Below, in pieces: positions 6,349 through 14,490 of a DNA stretch of 33,580 nt (within the stretch, counting starts at the first letter, position 1; each line of letters opens with the position of its first letter). A program made the position numbers and the translations under genes. Source of the DNA: a virus. A model generated the notes under the pieces. That model made no database searches. It saw nothing but the letters and a program-made list of their open reading frames with translations, and had not been told where the DNA came from. The DNA is taken from positions 1-33,580 of the IMG/VR virus record IMGVR_UViG_3300035633_000040. The stretch is one strand, 5' to 3'.

Positions 6349-9059
6349 ACGAATGAGATTCCAAATCTTGCGGTGATATAATCTTTTGCCGCTTGTATTT
6401 CCGTCGCATTAAAAAAACGATCATAGATCGCAATTAATCCAATTGAAGCGGCGGCCCAATTGGAAACGTTGTTTGCTCTCCTTGCAATAACCGGGTTATC
6501 TAGTCCGTTACCTCCATCATATCCAACTCCACTCACCGGAGTATTAGTGTTCAACTCATTTAGTTCCAAAACTAATGTCCCGGCATTGTAAGCAACACGC
6601 AAGGCATAATCAGTTGCCAAATTCAACGATGCCGGTATTTCTGCACTCACATAATTTGCACCCGAATTTTGTCGTATTGCGGCGGCAATGGTTCCGTTTT
6701 GGAATTGTCCTTTTCCTCCGGCGTTATAAGTTGTGTCTAACCCAATTTGTAAAAACGGCGAATTGTTTCCGCTCCCCGTGTTTCTCGGTAATTCCAAAAT
6801 AATATTGGTGTTGATCTTTGCGTTTTGCCTAAAAACAATCCAAACCTCTCCCTCACTTGGGGCCAATCCAACGATGTCCGCCGTGTTTGTTATTAGCGGC
6901 ATAAACATATTCGATCCATTGAAAACAACCGAGTGATTTCCGGCCCCAAAAGTGTCTCGATCTAAACGCGGTTGATCAATGACACTTGGTTGATTGCCAT
7001 CGTTTCCGTTTCCGGTATCATCAAGCCAAGACACAACCGGGTCGTTATCGGCAAGACTGTCAAGTGATCCTCCATCCAACACCACTTGCGCCCCCGTTGG
7101 AATGCCGGATTGAACATCAAGTGTGAACGTCACGGGTGCGGATTGACCGGCACCATTTAAGGCAATGACATCAATTGAATATTGTCCGGGAACAACGCCG
7201 GTGGTCCATTGCAACAAACCACTTGAAGTGATAGAAACTCCGACCGGTGCACCTGTTAATTGCCACGCCCCCGCGTTATTGTTGGCCACAAATTGAAATG
7301 AGTCGGCCATTCCTGATGACGCATTGATAATTTGTCCCGGGGTTGGGAGGGTTATCACCGGGGGGTTTTGCGGTGCGGCCTCATATGCTCTTAATTGAAA
7401 ATAACAATCTGACGAAACCGGTATGATTGCACCGGTCGCACCCTCAACCCGTATGACTTCAACTGTGATTTCGGCGTTTGCCGGAACTTGCGGGAAATAA
7501 TATTCTTGTCTTGTGTGAGCCCTTATTGATCCGCCCGAATCCCTTAAATATGAGTCAAGTGGTAACCGACCAACCTCAATTCCATTGATAAAAAACTTTG
7601 CCGCCAACTTTGCCCTTGTTGCGTTTGACGCGTTGTCAATGTGCGGAATCTCAACCTTGGCCTCCAATGCGGTTTCCTTCAAAAGAATAACTCCCCCCGC
7701 CGTACTTTGAAACAACGTGTTGTCCTCGTTGATCTCGTCAACGTCAAACGGGAATCCTTGAAACGCCCCCGTGTTGATGTTTCCCGCGAACGTGGTTCCC
7801 TTTCTAAAAAACAAAGGTCGAACCGCCGCCGGAATGTCATCCAAATGAGCCAAAATCCCGTCTTTGTCTTGAATGCTTTGAACCCTTTTTTGACCGGGAG
7901 CAACGTTTGACACGTCCAATGCCATTTGTTTGGTTGGATCGGCCGCATTGTTAACTTCAAATGTGTCATCAAGTTTGTCATTCTTTAAATCCAACGCCGC
8001 TTGTTGCGCTATGGAAACCGGCTTGTTTGCATCTGATGTGTTGTCGACCTGATCCAAACCAACATCGTCCTTCGTGGTGCCGTGAGGATTGGAGCCATCA
8101 TCAAGATTTAACAAACTGTGATCGTTGTTTTCCCAATCCGTGTCAAAGTCATTATTTGACAACTTGACCAACTTTTGTCCGGTTGTTCCTCCGGTTGGAA
8201 CTCCTTGACCATCTACACCATCACCACCCGCCGGTCCTTGAGGGCCTTGAGGTCCGACGTTTCCGGTCTCTCCTTTCTCTCCTTGGGGTCCTTGTACTCC
8301 TTGAACTCCTTGAGGTCCCTCCGGGCCTTGTGGGCCTGTCAAACCGGGGTCTCCTTGAGGTCCTTGTGGTCCGGGATCGCCTTGATTTCCTTGCACACCT
8401 TGAGGGCCTTGTGGTCCCGTGAAACCTTGAGGGCCTTGTGGTCCTTCCGGGCCAATAGGTCCTTGCGGGCCTTGCGGGCCGACCGGTCCCGGGTCTCCTT
8501 GAGGGCCTTGCGGTCCCGGGTCTCCTTGAGGACCGGACAAACCAATTGGTCCTTGCGGTCCTCGCGATCCGGAGTTTCCCGTCTCTCCTTTCTCTCCTTG
8601 CGGGCCTTGATCACCCGTGTCACCTTTTGGGCCGGTTAATCCTTGTGGGCCGGTTGCTCCCGTTGGGCCAATGGGGCCGGTTGGTCCGGGATCGCCTTGT
8701 GGTCCGGGATCGCCTTGTGGGCCGGGGTCACCTTGAGGGCCAATGGGGCCGGTTGGGCCTTGAGGACCCGGATCACCTTGAGGGCCTTGAGGACCCTCGG
8801 GGCCAATAGGTCCTTGCGGGCCTTGCGGGCCTTGCGCTCCCTCCAATGAGTCCAAAAAGTCTTGTTCCGTGCCGGTGTTTCCTTCATTCAACCAAATCTC
8901 ATATGCGCTTAATCCGTCGGCTCCATCTTGACCATCTTGGCCCGGATCACCTTGCGGTCCCTGATCACCTTGAGAACCCTTTGCACCGGTTACCGGAGAA
9001 ACGTTGACATTTACAATTTCCTCCGTCTCTTGAATGTTGATATTAACAGTATCGGCCAT
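6345..9059 (-). CDS. Collagen-like tail fibre with lectin-like C-terminal domain, 904 aa
   Basis: Probable receptor-binding fibre. After a 24-residue polar N terminus, Gly-X-Y triplets run from residue 25 to 49, are interrupted by a phage-typical spacer ([19 protein letters not shown]), and continue from 73 to about 287, rich in GPQ, GDP and GPI. A fibre-type linker with [16 protein letters not shown] follows (334-349), then a beta-rich region, an Ig-like/He_PIG-type segment (about 575-660, [22 protein letters not shown]) and a C-terminal concanavalin/LamG-like domain (about 665-904). The triplets probably make a triple-helical shaft and the lectin-like domain the tip. A terminator ends 14 bases before the ATG, and the -7-like TATCTTTG lies seven bases from the ATG end, implying a very short or absent leader. 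Confidence 0.85.
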   Translation of the reverse strand: MADTVNINIQETEEIVNVNVSPVTGAKGSQGDQGPQGDPGQDGQDGADGLSAYEIWLNEGNTGTEQDFLDSLEGAQGPQGPQGPIGPEGPQGPQGDPGPQGPTGPIGPQGDPGPQGDPGPQGDPGPTGPIGPTGATGPQGLTGPKGDTGDQGPQGEKGETGNSGSRGPQGPIGLSGPQGDPGPQGPQGDPGPVGPQGPQGPIGPEGPQGPQGFTGPQGPQGVQGNQGDPGPQGPQGDPGLTGPQGPEGPQGVQGVQGPQGEKGETGNVGPQGPQGPAGGDGVDGQGVPTGGTTGQKLVKLSNNDFDTDWENNDHSLLNLDDGSNPHGTTKDDVGLDQVDNTSDANKPVSIAQQAALDLKNDKLDDTFEVNNAADPTKQMALDVSNVAPGQKRVQSIQDKDGILAHLDDIPAAVRPLFFRKGTTFAGNINTGAFQGFPFDVDEINEDNTLFQSTAGGVILLKETALEAKVEIPHIDNASNATRAKLAAKFFINGIEVGRLPLDSYLRDSGGSIRAHTRQEYYFPQVPANAEITVEVIRVEGATGAIIPVSSDCYFQLRAYEAAPQNPPVITLPTPGQIINASSGMADSFQFVANNNAGAWQLTGAPVGVSITSSGLLQWTTGVVPGQYSIDVIALNGAGQSAPVTFTLDVQSGIPTGAQVVLDGGSLDSLADNDPVVSWLDDTGNGNDGNQPSVIDQPRLDRDTFGAGNHSVVFNGSNMFMPLITNTADIVGLAPSEGEVWIVFRQNAKINTNIILELPRNTGSGNNSPFLQIGLDTTYNAGGKGQFQNGTIAAAIRQNSGANYVSAEIPASLNLATDYALRVAYNAGTLVLELNELNTNTPVSGVGYDGGNGLDNPVIARRANNVSNWAAASIGLIAIYDRFFNATEIQAAKDYITARFGISFV
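8199..8843 (-). repeat. Collagen Gly-X-Y coding repeat
   Basis: About 215 residues of uninterrupted Gly-X-Y triplets are encoded by a nine-base-periodic tract; many units share GGCCCxCAAGG-like sequence, so the DNA itself is highly repetitive. Such tracts expand and contract by recombination or slippage and are also hard to assemble. A second, shorter tract lies at 8913-8987. Confidence 0.85.
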
Positions 9060-9063
9060 AAAT

Positions 9064-9071
9064 CAAAGATA
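9064..9071 (-). promoter_or_regulatory. -7-like element directly before the fibre gene
   Basis: Minus strand TATCTTTG matches TAnnTTTG exactly and ends four bases before the ATG at 9059. A transcript starting 5-7 bases downstream would be leaderless. No TTTG sits 17-23 bases upstream, and the element follows directly on the terminator U tract, so promoter activity is uncertain. Confidence 0.35.
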
Positions 9072-9072
9072 C

Positions 9073-9102
9073 AAAAAAGCCCGATGAACTTAATCACCGG
9101 GC
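9073..9102 (-). terminator. Intrinsic terminator
   Basis: Minus strand GCCCGGTGA (9094-9102) pairs with TCATCGGGC (9079-9087) in a nine-base-pair stem with one G-T pair and a six-base loop, followed by TTTTTTG (9072-9078). It ends the early/replication operon after the 9181-9591 gene. The preceding 78 bases (9103-9180) carry no convincing gene. Confidence 0.85.
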
Positions 9103-9180
9103 CTTAACAACAAAACAACGAAACAAACTCAATTTTTTCTCGGCGGGTGAATATATGTTTTCCCGGTTGTATATCCTTTC

Positions 9181-9591
9181 TTATTGCAATTTAAAACACA
9201 ATTCTTTCCACCTGTCAAACCTTTCGTTGTGAATCGGTGGAGCTTTCTTGATAACCTTCACCCACTTACTCAATCCCTTTTCTTGAACCACCATCAATCC
9301 GGCGTATTCCGGCAACACAATGTCATCCATGTAATGCGGCACCACATACCAAAATTCGTTCGGGCAAATCTCCGGGTCCCATGGATTTGACAAAACCTTG
9401 TGTTTGTCGGTTTTTTCAAAGTCGGCGTGATAATCCGATTTTGTCAACTTTATCTCGAACTCGCGGGTCTTGCCTTTCCACTCTACCAACAACAAGTCCG
9501 ATTCCCACTCATACAAATATTTGTTCCTGAGTGCAATCCGAGAGCTTTGAAAGTAATTCTCAACAACTCTTTGAATGGCTTTGACTGTCAT
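9181..9591 (-). CDS. PD-(D/E)XK-type nuclease-like protein, 136 aa
   Basis: The core YEWESDLLLVEWKGKTREFEIKLTK (about residues 27-51) supplies Glu30/Asp32 and the EIK pair Glu46-x-Lys48 of a PD-(D/E)XK nuclease fold, and the following NEFWYVVPHYM and PEYAGLMVV strands resemble small MmcB- or VRR-NUC-like DNA repair/resolvase proteins. It would bind DNA and cut with a divalent metal. It is coupled by ATGA to the zinc-finger microprotein and is the last gene before the terminator. The family call is tentative; the motif is clear. Confidence 0.65.
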   Translation of the reverse strand: MTVKAIQRVVENYFQSSRIALRNKYLYEWESDLLLVEWKGKTREFEIKLTKSDYHADFEKTDKHKVLSNPWDPEICPNEFWYVVPHYMDDIVLPEYAGLMVVQEKGLSKWVKVIKKAPPIHNERFDRWKELCFKLQ

Positions 9592-9764
9592 CGGTCCTTT
9601 TTTACGGGTTTACGTTTCCAACCTTTTCGACTAATCCTCCCAATTTTTTTGAGATCATAATGAACATGAGGATTGTAATGATCTAAACAAACCGCAATTC
9701 GTTTTCTTTTGGAAACCTTGACGCGATAAATTGCCCGCTCTCCACAAAATCGACACTTAATCAT
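9588..9764 (-). CDS. Zinc-finger microprotein, 58 aa
   Basis: ATG 9764 overlaps the upstream TGA as ATGA, and the TGA at 9588 overlaps the next ATG in the same way. The product starts MIKCRFCGERA (Cys4, Cys7), has a second ligand cluster CLDHYNPHVH (residues 26-35), and ends in a strongly basic tail (RISRKGWKRKPVKKDR). A small zinc finger plus basic tail suggests nucleic-acid binding. Exact coupling on both sides makes this a firm gene despite its size. Confidence 0.75.
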   Translation of the reverse strand: MIKCRFCGERAIYRVKVSKRKRIAVCLDHYNPHVHYDLKKIGRISRKGWKRKPVKKDR

Positions 9765-10045
9765 CCCCGGTTGATTGCTCCATTGTCACGGAAATCATCA
9801 ATTGCGTCCTCTTTCATTCGTCTCCTCCACTTCCAATTCGTAGCAAGCTCCCATTGTCCCCAAGAGAACGCCGCCCACGTCCAACACGCCGCAATCACAA
9901 CCTTGGTGATCCAATCACCCTCAAGATAAGACATCAACACATAGAGGATATATGGCCCCAAGAGGAGGCGAACAATCCAATTGAACGCCTTGGTCATCAA
10001 GGTCGGTTTGAACGTGTACGGATATTTGAATTTGTATCTTTTCAT
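9761..10045 (-). CDS. Membrane protein, 94 aa
   Basis: A basic, aromatic N terminus (MKRYKFKYPYTFKP) precedes two hydrophobic helices, about residues 21-40 (FNWIVRLLLGPYILYVLM) and 47-63 (TKVVIAACWTWAAFSWG), and a charged C terminus (KWRRRMKEDAIDDF). Probably a two-pass inner-membrane protein with both ends inside. Function unknown. It begins 61 bases after the resolvase stop and is coupled by ATGA to the zinc-finger gene. Confidence 0.6.
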   Translation of the reverse strand: MKRYKFKYPYTFKPTLMTKAFNWIVRLLLGPYILYVLMSYLEGDWITKVVIAACWTWAAFSWGQWELATNWKWRRRMKEDAIDDFRDNGAINRG

Positions 10046-10106
10046 AATGTTTTATATATGATGCATTAACTATGGTTTTTGCTCTTTATGTAGCACAAAC
10101 ACGACA

Positions 10107-10628
10107 CTATAACCCCCAAACTAATCTCCCGGCATCCCGGGTGTGTTCGTTGGTCCGGCCTTCAAAACCGGTGATCTCTTTAAATTGAGCCGCGTTCACT
10201 TTTCTTGTCAAAACACTTGGTTTGATCTCCGTCACCGGAATTTTCATTTGATCCAAAAACTCCAAGATGTGTGTGGTGATCTGTTTGTTCTGACCTACGT
10301 TTTGCGCCCGTTTCATGTAGATGCGAAAGATTGAATTGACATTATCATGATTACAACTTTCGATGGCATTGGAAAAACTCTCCTTGTCCTCTTTCGACAT
10401 AAACACCGGCCGATTGAGGTTGGGGTTCTCCATCACCACTCCCTTGATTCCAAGAGACATCCACAGTCTAAAACCTGACAAAAACTCCCAAAATGTCAGG
10501 GTATGAACTGACAAAATCTTTTTTTTCCTCTGATCGTACAAAGCCACACCGGTTTGACGACCCGGGTCAATGCCCACAATGATTGACTTGACGGACTTGA
10601 GTTGTCCTTGCCCCATTTGTTGTCCCAT
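10107..10628 (-). CDS. RuvC-like Holliday junction resolvase
   Basis: A 173-residue RNase H-fold nuclease. The hallmark IIVGIDPGRQTGVALYD (residues 16-32) carries the first catalytic Asp21; VVMENP (64-69) gives Glu67; the C-terminal EHTRDAGRLV supplies the late acidic residue Asp165. RuvC-like enzymes cut four-way junctions, and in phages resolve branched replication or recombination DNA before packaging. This fits the RecT/exonuclease genes of the same operon. It starts within TAATG shared with the 64-residue gene. Confidence 0.85.
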   Translation of the reverse strand: MGQQMGQGQLKSVKSIIVGIDPGRQTGVALYDQRKKKILSVHTLTFWEFLSGFRLWMSLGIKGVVMENPNLNRPVFMSKEDKESFSNAIESCNHDNVNSIFRIYMKRAQNVGQNKQITTHILEFLDQMKIPVTEIKPSVLTRKVNAAQFKEITGFEGRTNEHTRDAGRLVWGL

Positions 10629-10822
10629 TATCCAACGTCTTTTGCGATTCCAAACAATTTCCCGGCAATCTCCGCACGTTTAAAATCGTGCTTGTCAACC
10701 TCCTCCAAACATTTAGAAATGGCCTTTTGGAGCTTTGATTTTTGTGGCTCCTCAACACCATTGGACACCGCCATGACATCAAGCATGGCATGACGGATGC
10801 CCTTTGTGGTGCACTTACTCAT
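10628..10822 (-). CDS. Hypothetical protein, 64 aa
   Basis: A short, mostly helical, charged protein (KLQKAISKCLEEVDKHDFKR around residues 30-49) with no membrane segment. It overlaps the upstream 47-residue gene by ATGA and the resolvase by one base, so the three are cotranslated. Function not recognised; a DNA-metabolism accessory role is inferred from context only. Confidence 0.6.
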   Translation of the reverse strand: MSKCTTKGIRHAMLDVMAVSNGVEEPQKSKLQKAISKCLEEVDKHDFKRAEIAGKLFGIAKDVG

Positions 10823-10962
10823 TCGTTTCCTCCGTTTAGGTAATGAACTCGTTTAGACGCCTCCTCCGGTGAGTTGTGATCACTTTCAGGAATGAAATTG
10901 TCGTTTGGCCCGTAATGACCAACCGTCCACAATTGTGGTTCGCTTTTGATGTAAATAAACAT
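10819..10962 (-). CDS. Small hypothetical protein, 47 aa
   Basis: ATG at 10960-10962 opens a frame ending in a TGA that overlaps the next ATG as ATGA. The product reads MFIYIKSEPQLWTVGHYGPN and continues with an acidic middle and a VHYLNGGN end. The beta-hairpin N terminus followed by a helix resembles short phage proteins annotated only as hypothetical. A candidate promoter lies just upstream (10984-11014). Confidence 0.6.
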   Translation of the reverse strand: MFIYIKSEPQLWTVGHYGPNDNFIPESDHNSPEEASKRVHYLNGGNE

Positions 10963-10983
10963 ACTTCGATTGATTTGTTTCTG

Positions 10984-11014
10984 TAAATATATGGCTTGGG
11001 TTTATAAATTCAAA
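10984..11014 (-). promoter_or_regulatory. Candidate Bacteroidota promoter
   Basis: Minus-strand TTTG (11011-11014), exactly 19 bases, then TATATTTA (10984-10991). This matches TTTG-N19-TAnnTTTG except for the last base of the -7 box. The predicted start is about 20 bases before the ATG at 10962, giving an internal promoter for the resolvase group of genes. Confidence 0.5.
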
Positions 11015-11017
11015 GAC

Positions 11018-11368
11018 TTACGGAGAAAAAACCATTTCCGTCCATTTCTTTCGGCCTCTCTTTTTCTCCAATATCTTGAAATTCTGATATCGAAACTCCT
11101 CCACTCGATTCTTTGGGTGATCCTCCGGGTCCTCGTTCCTCCAAATCACCATCTCCTTGAACATGCCATGGATGTTGCCTTGTGGCGAAAACTCATGACG
11201 GTAAAACAACCGGGCCTCCTGTTTGGCCTGATCAAGAGTGGTGATTGACGGCCGACATTTTATCGTGACCGCGCCGGCGTGATCGCCTCTTTCATATCGT
11301 CGACCCTTCAACACTCCCTCTCCGGGGTGATAGGCATCAATTCGGATGGTGTAAAGTCTATTTTTCAA
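11018..11368 (-). CDS. Hypothetical protein, 116 aa
   Basis: Coupled by ATGA to the primase-helicase gene. The 116-residue product has a beta-rich, His/Arg-containing first half (YTIRIDAYHPGEG, RRYERGDHAGAVTIKC) and a strongly basic end (KILEKKRGRKKW). No known family recognised. Location directly behind the primase-helicase suggests a replication accessory protein, by inference. Confidence 0.55.
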   Translation of the reverse strand: MKNRLYTIRIDAYHPGEGVLKGRRYERGDHAGAVTIKCRPSITTLDQAKQEARLFYRHEFSPQGNIHGMFKEMVIWRNEDPEDHPKNRVEEFRYQNFKILEKKRGRKKWTEMVFSP

Positions 11369-13251
11369 AACGGATCATCTTGTTTGTTCTCTGTGAAAAT
11401 CTGTGAGTCCTCCGGGATGGGGCCTCCGTCTTTCTCAAACCAATCTTTCACTTTGGTCTCACTTTCCTTGTTGCTTTTTGGATCGCTCTCCAAATATCTC
11501 CCGGTCATAAATTCATACCACATATCCTTTTCCCCCCTCTTGCCGTTGTACCGTTGGCCCTTCACTTTCAAACTCTCTATGGTCACCGAATAATCTCCAT
11601 TGTTGGTGATGGCTCCAATGAAATCACATTTATTGTTGAACATGGCTCCCCCGTTGATGTGCCACGCCTTAACCCGGGGCAACTTCCCGTTTTTATCCGG
11701 GGCGGGATTCTTTGGATGCTCCACAACAATCACATCGACCTCGTTGCGGTGCGCAAACACCTTGAGGAGGGATAAACTATATTTCAACCTCGTGGAGATG
11801 TCACGGCCCTCCATGGTGCTCTCAGCGACGTAATTGAACGGGTCTATGATGAACGTTCGAAACCCTTTGGGGATTAGTGTTTGCCAATAGTCCAAAAGTT
11901 TCTTGAGGTCCACAATTCCATCGTTGGCGATAATATCCCAATTCGGAATCAACCACTCCTTGTATGCCTTGACCCATGTGGCCTTTTTCACCCTCCTCTT
12001 GGAGTCCTTGTCAGTGGTCTTGCCAAGATGCATCCGAATCAACGAGTCTTGCAACTCATGAAAGTCCTCCTCACTTGCCAACATCGAAACCTTGTCTTTG
12101 TATAAATTCAACTTGAGGGTGGCCAAGTATTTGACAAGCTCTGATTTACCGGAACCGGGATATCCGGTCCAAGCATAAAGCCCGCCTTTAGCTCGCCAAC
12201 GAACGATGCCATTCAGCAAATCGATTCCCGTGCCTTTGCCTTGCGGAAACCCTTTGTCAAAATATCCCTCCATTTCCTCGAACTTTTCCGTCATGTTGAC
12301 GGACGTTATCGGGGTTTTGGATTTTTTCACCTCCTCATAATCCATGGTGAATTGACCGGAGTGTTGGACCTCTTTTTTAAAGGCCGAAATCTTTGCGGGG
12401 ACATCGTATTGATCACCCTTTTGAATACGATCCATGAAATCCCATCCGTTGGGCAAACTCGTGTCATCGACAAAGTAAATGCGACGTAAACTCTTTGGAT
12501 TCTGATTGGCGGCGATCTGCTCCAACCACTTGGAGGTCGTGTTTTTTTGCCCGGCCTGATCGGCATCACGGAGAAAATAGATGTTCTTTTCGTACCCGTT
12601 AAAAATGGAATAAGACTCAAACAAAACTCCGCTATTCCCACCGGTGGCAAGCCAATTGAACTCGGGAAACAACCAAGAACCGATGACCGCATTTTTCTCC
12701 GCCTCAACTATGCACGTGTCACGTTCCTTTTTAAAATCGTGCTCTCCATAAAAGCATTTGACATGCTTGAACCCCTCCGGTGCGCGCTCATAAAATGCCG
12801 GAGGACCTTGATGATTGTTCTTAATCCGCTTGGCATCAACACCGTATGGAATACGCTTGATGTTTACAATCTTTTTATCCCGAGAAACAAGGCCGAACGC
12901 CGTATATCTGCCATCCGTCCCGACACACCATTTGGTCCAATGTTCCGGTTTGACTGCAAGAAGTTGTCCAAAGAACGTGTGAAAATTGGATGATCGATCT
13001 TGAATGATCTTGGCCGCCTTGTCTCGATCCACCGGGGCCTCCTTCACGGTTTTTTGATATTCCGTGGTGTTCTCCTTGATCACCTCCGGGGTTTTGTGAT
13101 ATCCACACGAGTCTTGACGGTCACATCTCCCATATTGGGAATCCATCAAAACTCCGTCTTTCGTTACATAGCGAACAAACTTCTTTTTGCCGCATTGAGG
13201 ACACTCATATTTTTTTGAGGTCTTGTCAAGACTCCATGGAAAATCACTCAT
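11365..13251 (-). CDS. DNA primase-helicase (Zn ribbon + TOPRIM + RecA-like ATPase)
   Basis: A 628-residue replicative protein. The first ATG is 13249-13251; a TTG three bases earlier is not needed. Domains in order: a zinc ribbon with Cys17, Cys20, Cys43 and Cys49; a TOPRIM primase core with VEAEKNAV (182-189) and RDADQAG (228-234); a DnaB/Twinkle-type RecA domain with Walker A GYPGSGKS (363-370), Walker B TFIIDPFNY (466-474), a VVEHPKNP sensor (509-516) and a GQRYNGKRGE basic loop (565-574). The order equals T7 gp4 and Twinkle-like enzymes, which prime and unwind at the fork. It overlaps the HNH gene by eight bases. Confidence 0.9.
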   Translation of the reverse strand: MSDFPWSLDKTSKKYECPQCGKKKFVRYVTKDGVLMDSQYGRCDRQDSCGYHKTPEVIKENTTEYQKTVKEAPVDRDKAAKIIQDRSSNFHTFFGQLLAVKPEHWTKWCVGTDGRYTAFGLVSRDKKIVNIKRIPYGVDAKRIKNNHQGPPAFYERAPEGFKHVKCFYGEHDFKKERDTCIVEAEKNAVIGSWLFPEFNWLATGGNSGVLFESYSIFNGYEKNIYFLRDADQAGQKNTTSKWLEQIAANQNPKSLRRIYFVDDTSLPNGWDFMDRIQKGDQYDVPAKISAFKKEVQHSGQFTMDYEEVKKSKTPITSVNMTEKFEEMEGYFDKGFPQGKGTGIDLLNGIVRWRAKGGLYAWTGYPGSGKSELVKYLATLKLNLYKDKVSMLASEEDFHELQDSLIRMHLGKTTDKDSKRRVKKATWVKAYKEWLIPNWDIIANDGIVDLKKLLDYWQTLIPKGFRTFIIDPFNYVAESTMEGRDISTRLKYSLSLLKVFAHRNEVDVIVVEHPKNPAPDKNGKLPRVKAWHINGGAMFNNKCDFIGAITNNGDYSVTIESLKVKGQRYNGKRGEKDMWYEFMTGRYLESDPKSNKESETKVKDWFEKDGGPIPEDSQIFTENKQDDPF

Positions 13252-13612
13252 CAAAATCCAATTTTAATTGATCCTTTTTCCAATTTCGCCCATACTTTCG
13301 ATTCATGGCGTGTTGATCACGATCCCAATCCAAATGACACCTTTGACATAAAGCCCTCAAGTTGTCAAATCTATTATTGTTCTTGTCGTGGTCCATGTGC
13401 GCAATGGTGAGGACTACTTTTGAACCGGTCTCCAGGTGAGGAAATCCGTTGATTGATTCACACATTGGAAATCTCTCGGTTCCTTCACAACCGTTCATGG
13501 CGCGCTTGAGAATCAAACGCCGAATCAAACTCCATTTTGGATGATATTCTTTGTAGTTTATTGGCATTGCTTCGATTAAATAATGGCGGCCTAACTGCTT
13601 TCTCACGACCAT
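13244..13612 (-). CDS. HNH endonuclease
   Basis: The HNH core is clear: TGSKVVLTIAHMDHDKNNN, then RFDNLRALCQRCHLDWD, with the His/Asp-His pair, the central Asn and the zinc Cys-x2-Cys-His of a phage HNH nuclease, followed by a basic C terminus. The longest frame starts at 13612; a start at the internal Met (13567) would give 107 residues and is equally reasonable. Possible roles are DNA packaging or recombination nuclease, or a homing endonuclease inserted before the primase. A terminator lies about 95 bases upstream, so the gene needs a start of transcription in 13613-13710, where I see no clear promoter. Confidence 0.8.
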   Translation of the reverse strand: MVVRKQLGRHYLIEAMPINYKEYHPKWSLIRRLILKRAMNGCEGTERFPMCESINGFPHLETGSKVVLTIAHMDHDKNNNRFDNLRALCQRCHLDWDRDQHAMNRKYGRNWKKDQLKLDFDE

Positions 13613-13704
13613 GTCAAGCCCGGTTTGATCGCTTGGTGTATTGGGGCCGAACTCCCCGCAAGGATTCAGGTTTGCCGCCTCCTCCTAATCCCTTTTTGGA
13701 TGTG

Positions 13705-13727
13705 AAAAAAGGGAGCCTTTCGACTCC
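13705..13727 (-). terminator. Intrinsic terminator
   Basis: Minus strand GGGAG (13723-13727) pairs with CTCCC (13711-13715) around an eight-base TCGAAAGG loop and is followed by six T (13705-13710). It lies seven bases after the stop of the 50-residue membrane gene and closes the recombination operon. Read-through must feed HNH and primase unless a promoter lies in the next 95 bases. Confidence 0.75.
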
Positions 13728-13734
13728 CCATGGT

Positions 13735-13887
13735 TTAAAAATCGTCGACGATCTCTCGGCCATCCTCGTCGTGTGGATGGAGTAATTCATATTTGTGTGC
13801 GGCGTAAACTGTGAGGGTAAAGATCCCAACCGCCATCACAAAAGATGCTAAACAACAAAGAATTACGTTTCTAACAAACTTGTCCAT
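13735..13887 (-). CDS. Single-pass membrane protein, 50 aa
   Basis: ATG at 13885-13887 opens 50 codons ending in TAA at 13735, directly before a terminator. A basic start (MDKFVRN) is followed by one long membrane helix (about residues 8-29, VILCCLASFVMAVGIFTLTV) and an acidic tail (HPHDEDGREIVDDF). This is the layout of a type I/II anchored small protein. Function unknown; the neighbour 13897-14208 is also membrane-anchored. Confidence 0.65.
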   Translation of the reverse strand: MDKFVRNVILCCLASFVMAVGIFTLTVYAAHKYELLHPHDEDGREIVDDF

Positions 13888-13896
13888 TCTTACAAT

Positions 13897-14208
13897 TTAG
13901 TGTTTTTCTACCAACCAACATTCGCAACTCCCCAAATGATGGGTCCTCCCATCAATGTCACGCGCCTTGATCCACGATCCATCAACACCTTTCAACATTA
14001 AATGGTCTTGTCTCTCATTTTTCCCGTTTCGTTCACACCAAATCTCCAACTCACTCGGGGTTCCCGTGGTCTCAAAGGGTACAACAAAATGTTCATATGA
14101 TCCTTTTGGGTCTAACACCACATAAAGAGCAAGACCCAACATCAAACCCGTAAAACCAAAACTCAACAAGCCCCGAAGGACCGCATAAATCTTTATCCAA
14201 CTAATCAT
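13897..14208 (-). CDS. Membrane-anchored protein, 103 aa
   Basis: One N-terminal hydrophobic helix (about residues 9-31, LRGLLSFGFTGLMLGLALYVV) precedes a soluble, probably extracytoplasmic domain with Cys58, Cys94 and Cys96 (IWCERNGKN, GSCECWLVEKH). The start overlaps the 14205 stop as ATGA. No family recognised. With the following 50-residue gene it forms a pair of small membrane proteins in the early operon, a common place for host-takeover or superinfection-exclusion genes; that role is speculative. Confidence 0.6.
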   Translation of the reverse strand: MISWIKIYAVLRGLLSFGFTGLMLGLALYVVLDPKGSYEHFVVPFETTGTPSELEIWCERNGKNERQDHLMLKGVDGSWIKARDIDGRTHHLGSCECWLVEKH

Positions 14209-14489
14209 GGCTTTATAATTTTGACTTTCCCTCCCGCTCCATTCTTTTGAGCGCGCCTTGAGTTCTCTCGCCTAATCCGATCAAGTGCATATTTACGACG
14301 CTTCAAATACAATTGGTGTTTCCTGAATGCGCGACGAATAGCCATCCGCCGGATAAACTCTCCCCATAAAGGGACACGACTCGCAATCCAATATTGCTTG
14401 CCGCTTATGCTCTGAATCTCATATTCCAACACTTGATCAAAACTGACTTGTGGTTGGAGATGCAAAAACTTCGATTTGTTGGTTCCCAT
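14205..14489 (-). CDS. Basic protein, 94 aa
   Basis: I choose ATG 14489, one base after the upstream stop, over a longer frame from 14537 that would overlap by 47 bases. The C-terminal half is extremely basic (RRMAIRRAFRKHQLYLKRRK, then RRENSRRAQKN), suggesting nucleic-acid binding, while the N-terminal half is neutral (QVSFDQVLEYEIQS). No known domain recognised. Coupled by ATGA to the membrane gene. Confidence 0.55.
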   Translation of the reverse strand: MGTNKSKFLHLQPQVSFDQVLEYEIQSISGKQYWIASRVPLWGEFIRRMAIRRAFRKHQLYLKRRKYALDRIRRENSRRAQKNGAGGKVKIIKP

Positions 14490-14490
14490 T

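Noticed and set aside
8175-8639. Leu/Arg/Ser-rich plus-strand open frames opposite the collagen-like region
   Set aside because: They are mirror images of the Gly-Pro-Gln repeats, which lack stops on the opposite strand because of low complexity; no start context or homology.
9129-9218. 29-codon frame starting with TTG and overlapping the end of the PD-(D/E)XK gene, ending KTYIHPPRKN
   Set aside because: Only a TTG start, very short, and it lies in the region before a terminator; coding character is suggestive but insufficient.
13614-13829. 71-codon minus-strand frame between HNH and the small membrane gene
   Set aside because: It runs through a strong terminator and overlaps the better-supported 13735-13887 gene; only the Gly-rich end (13614-13700) looks protein-like and has no start codon.
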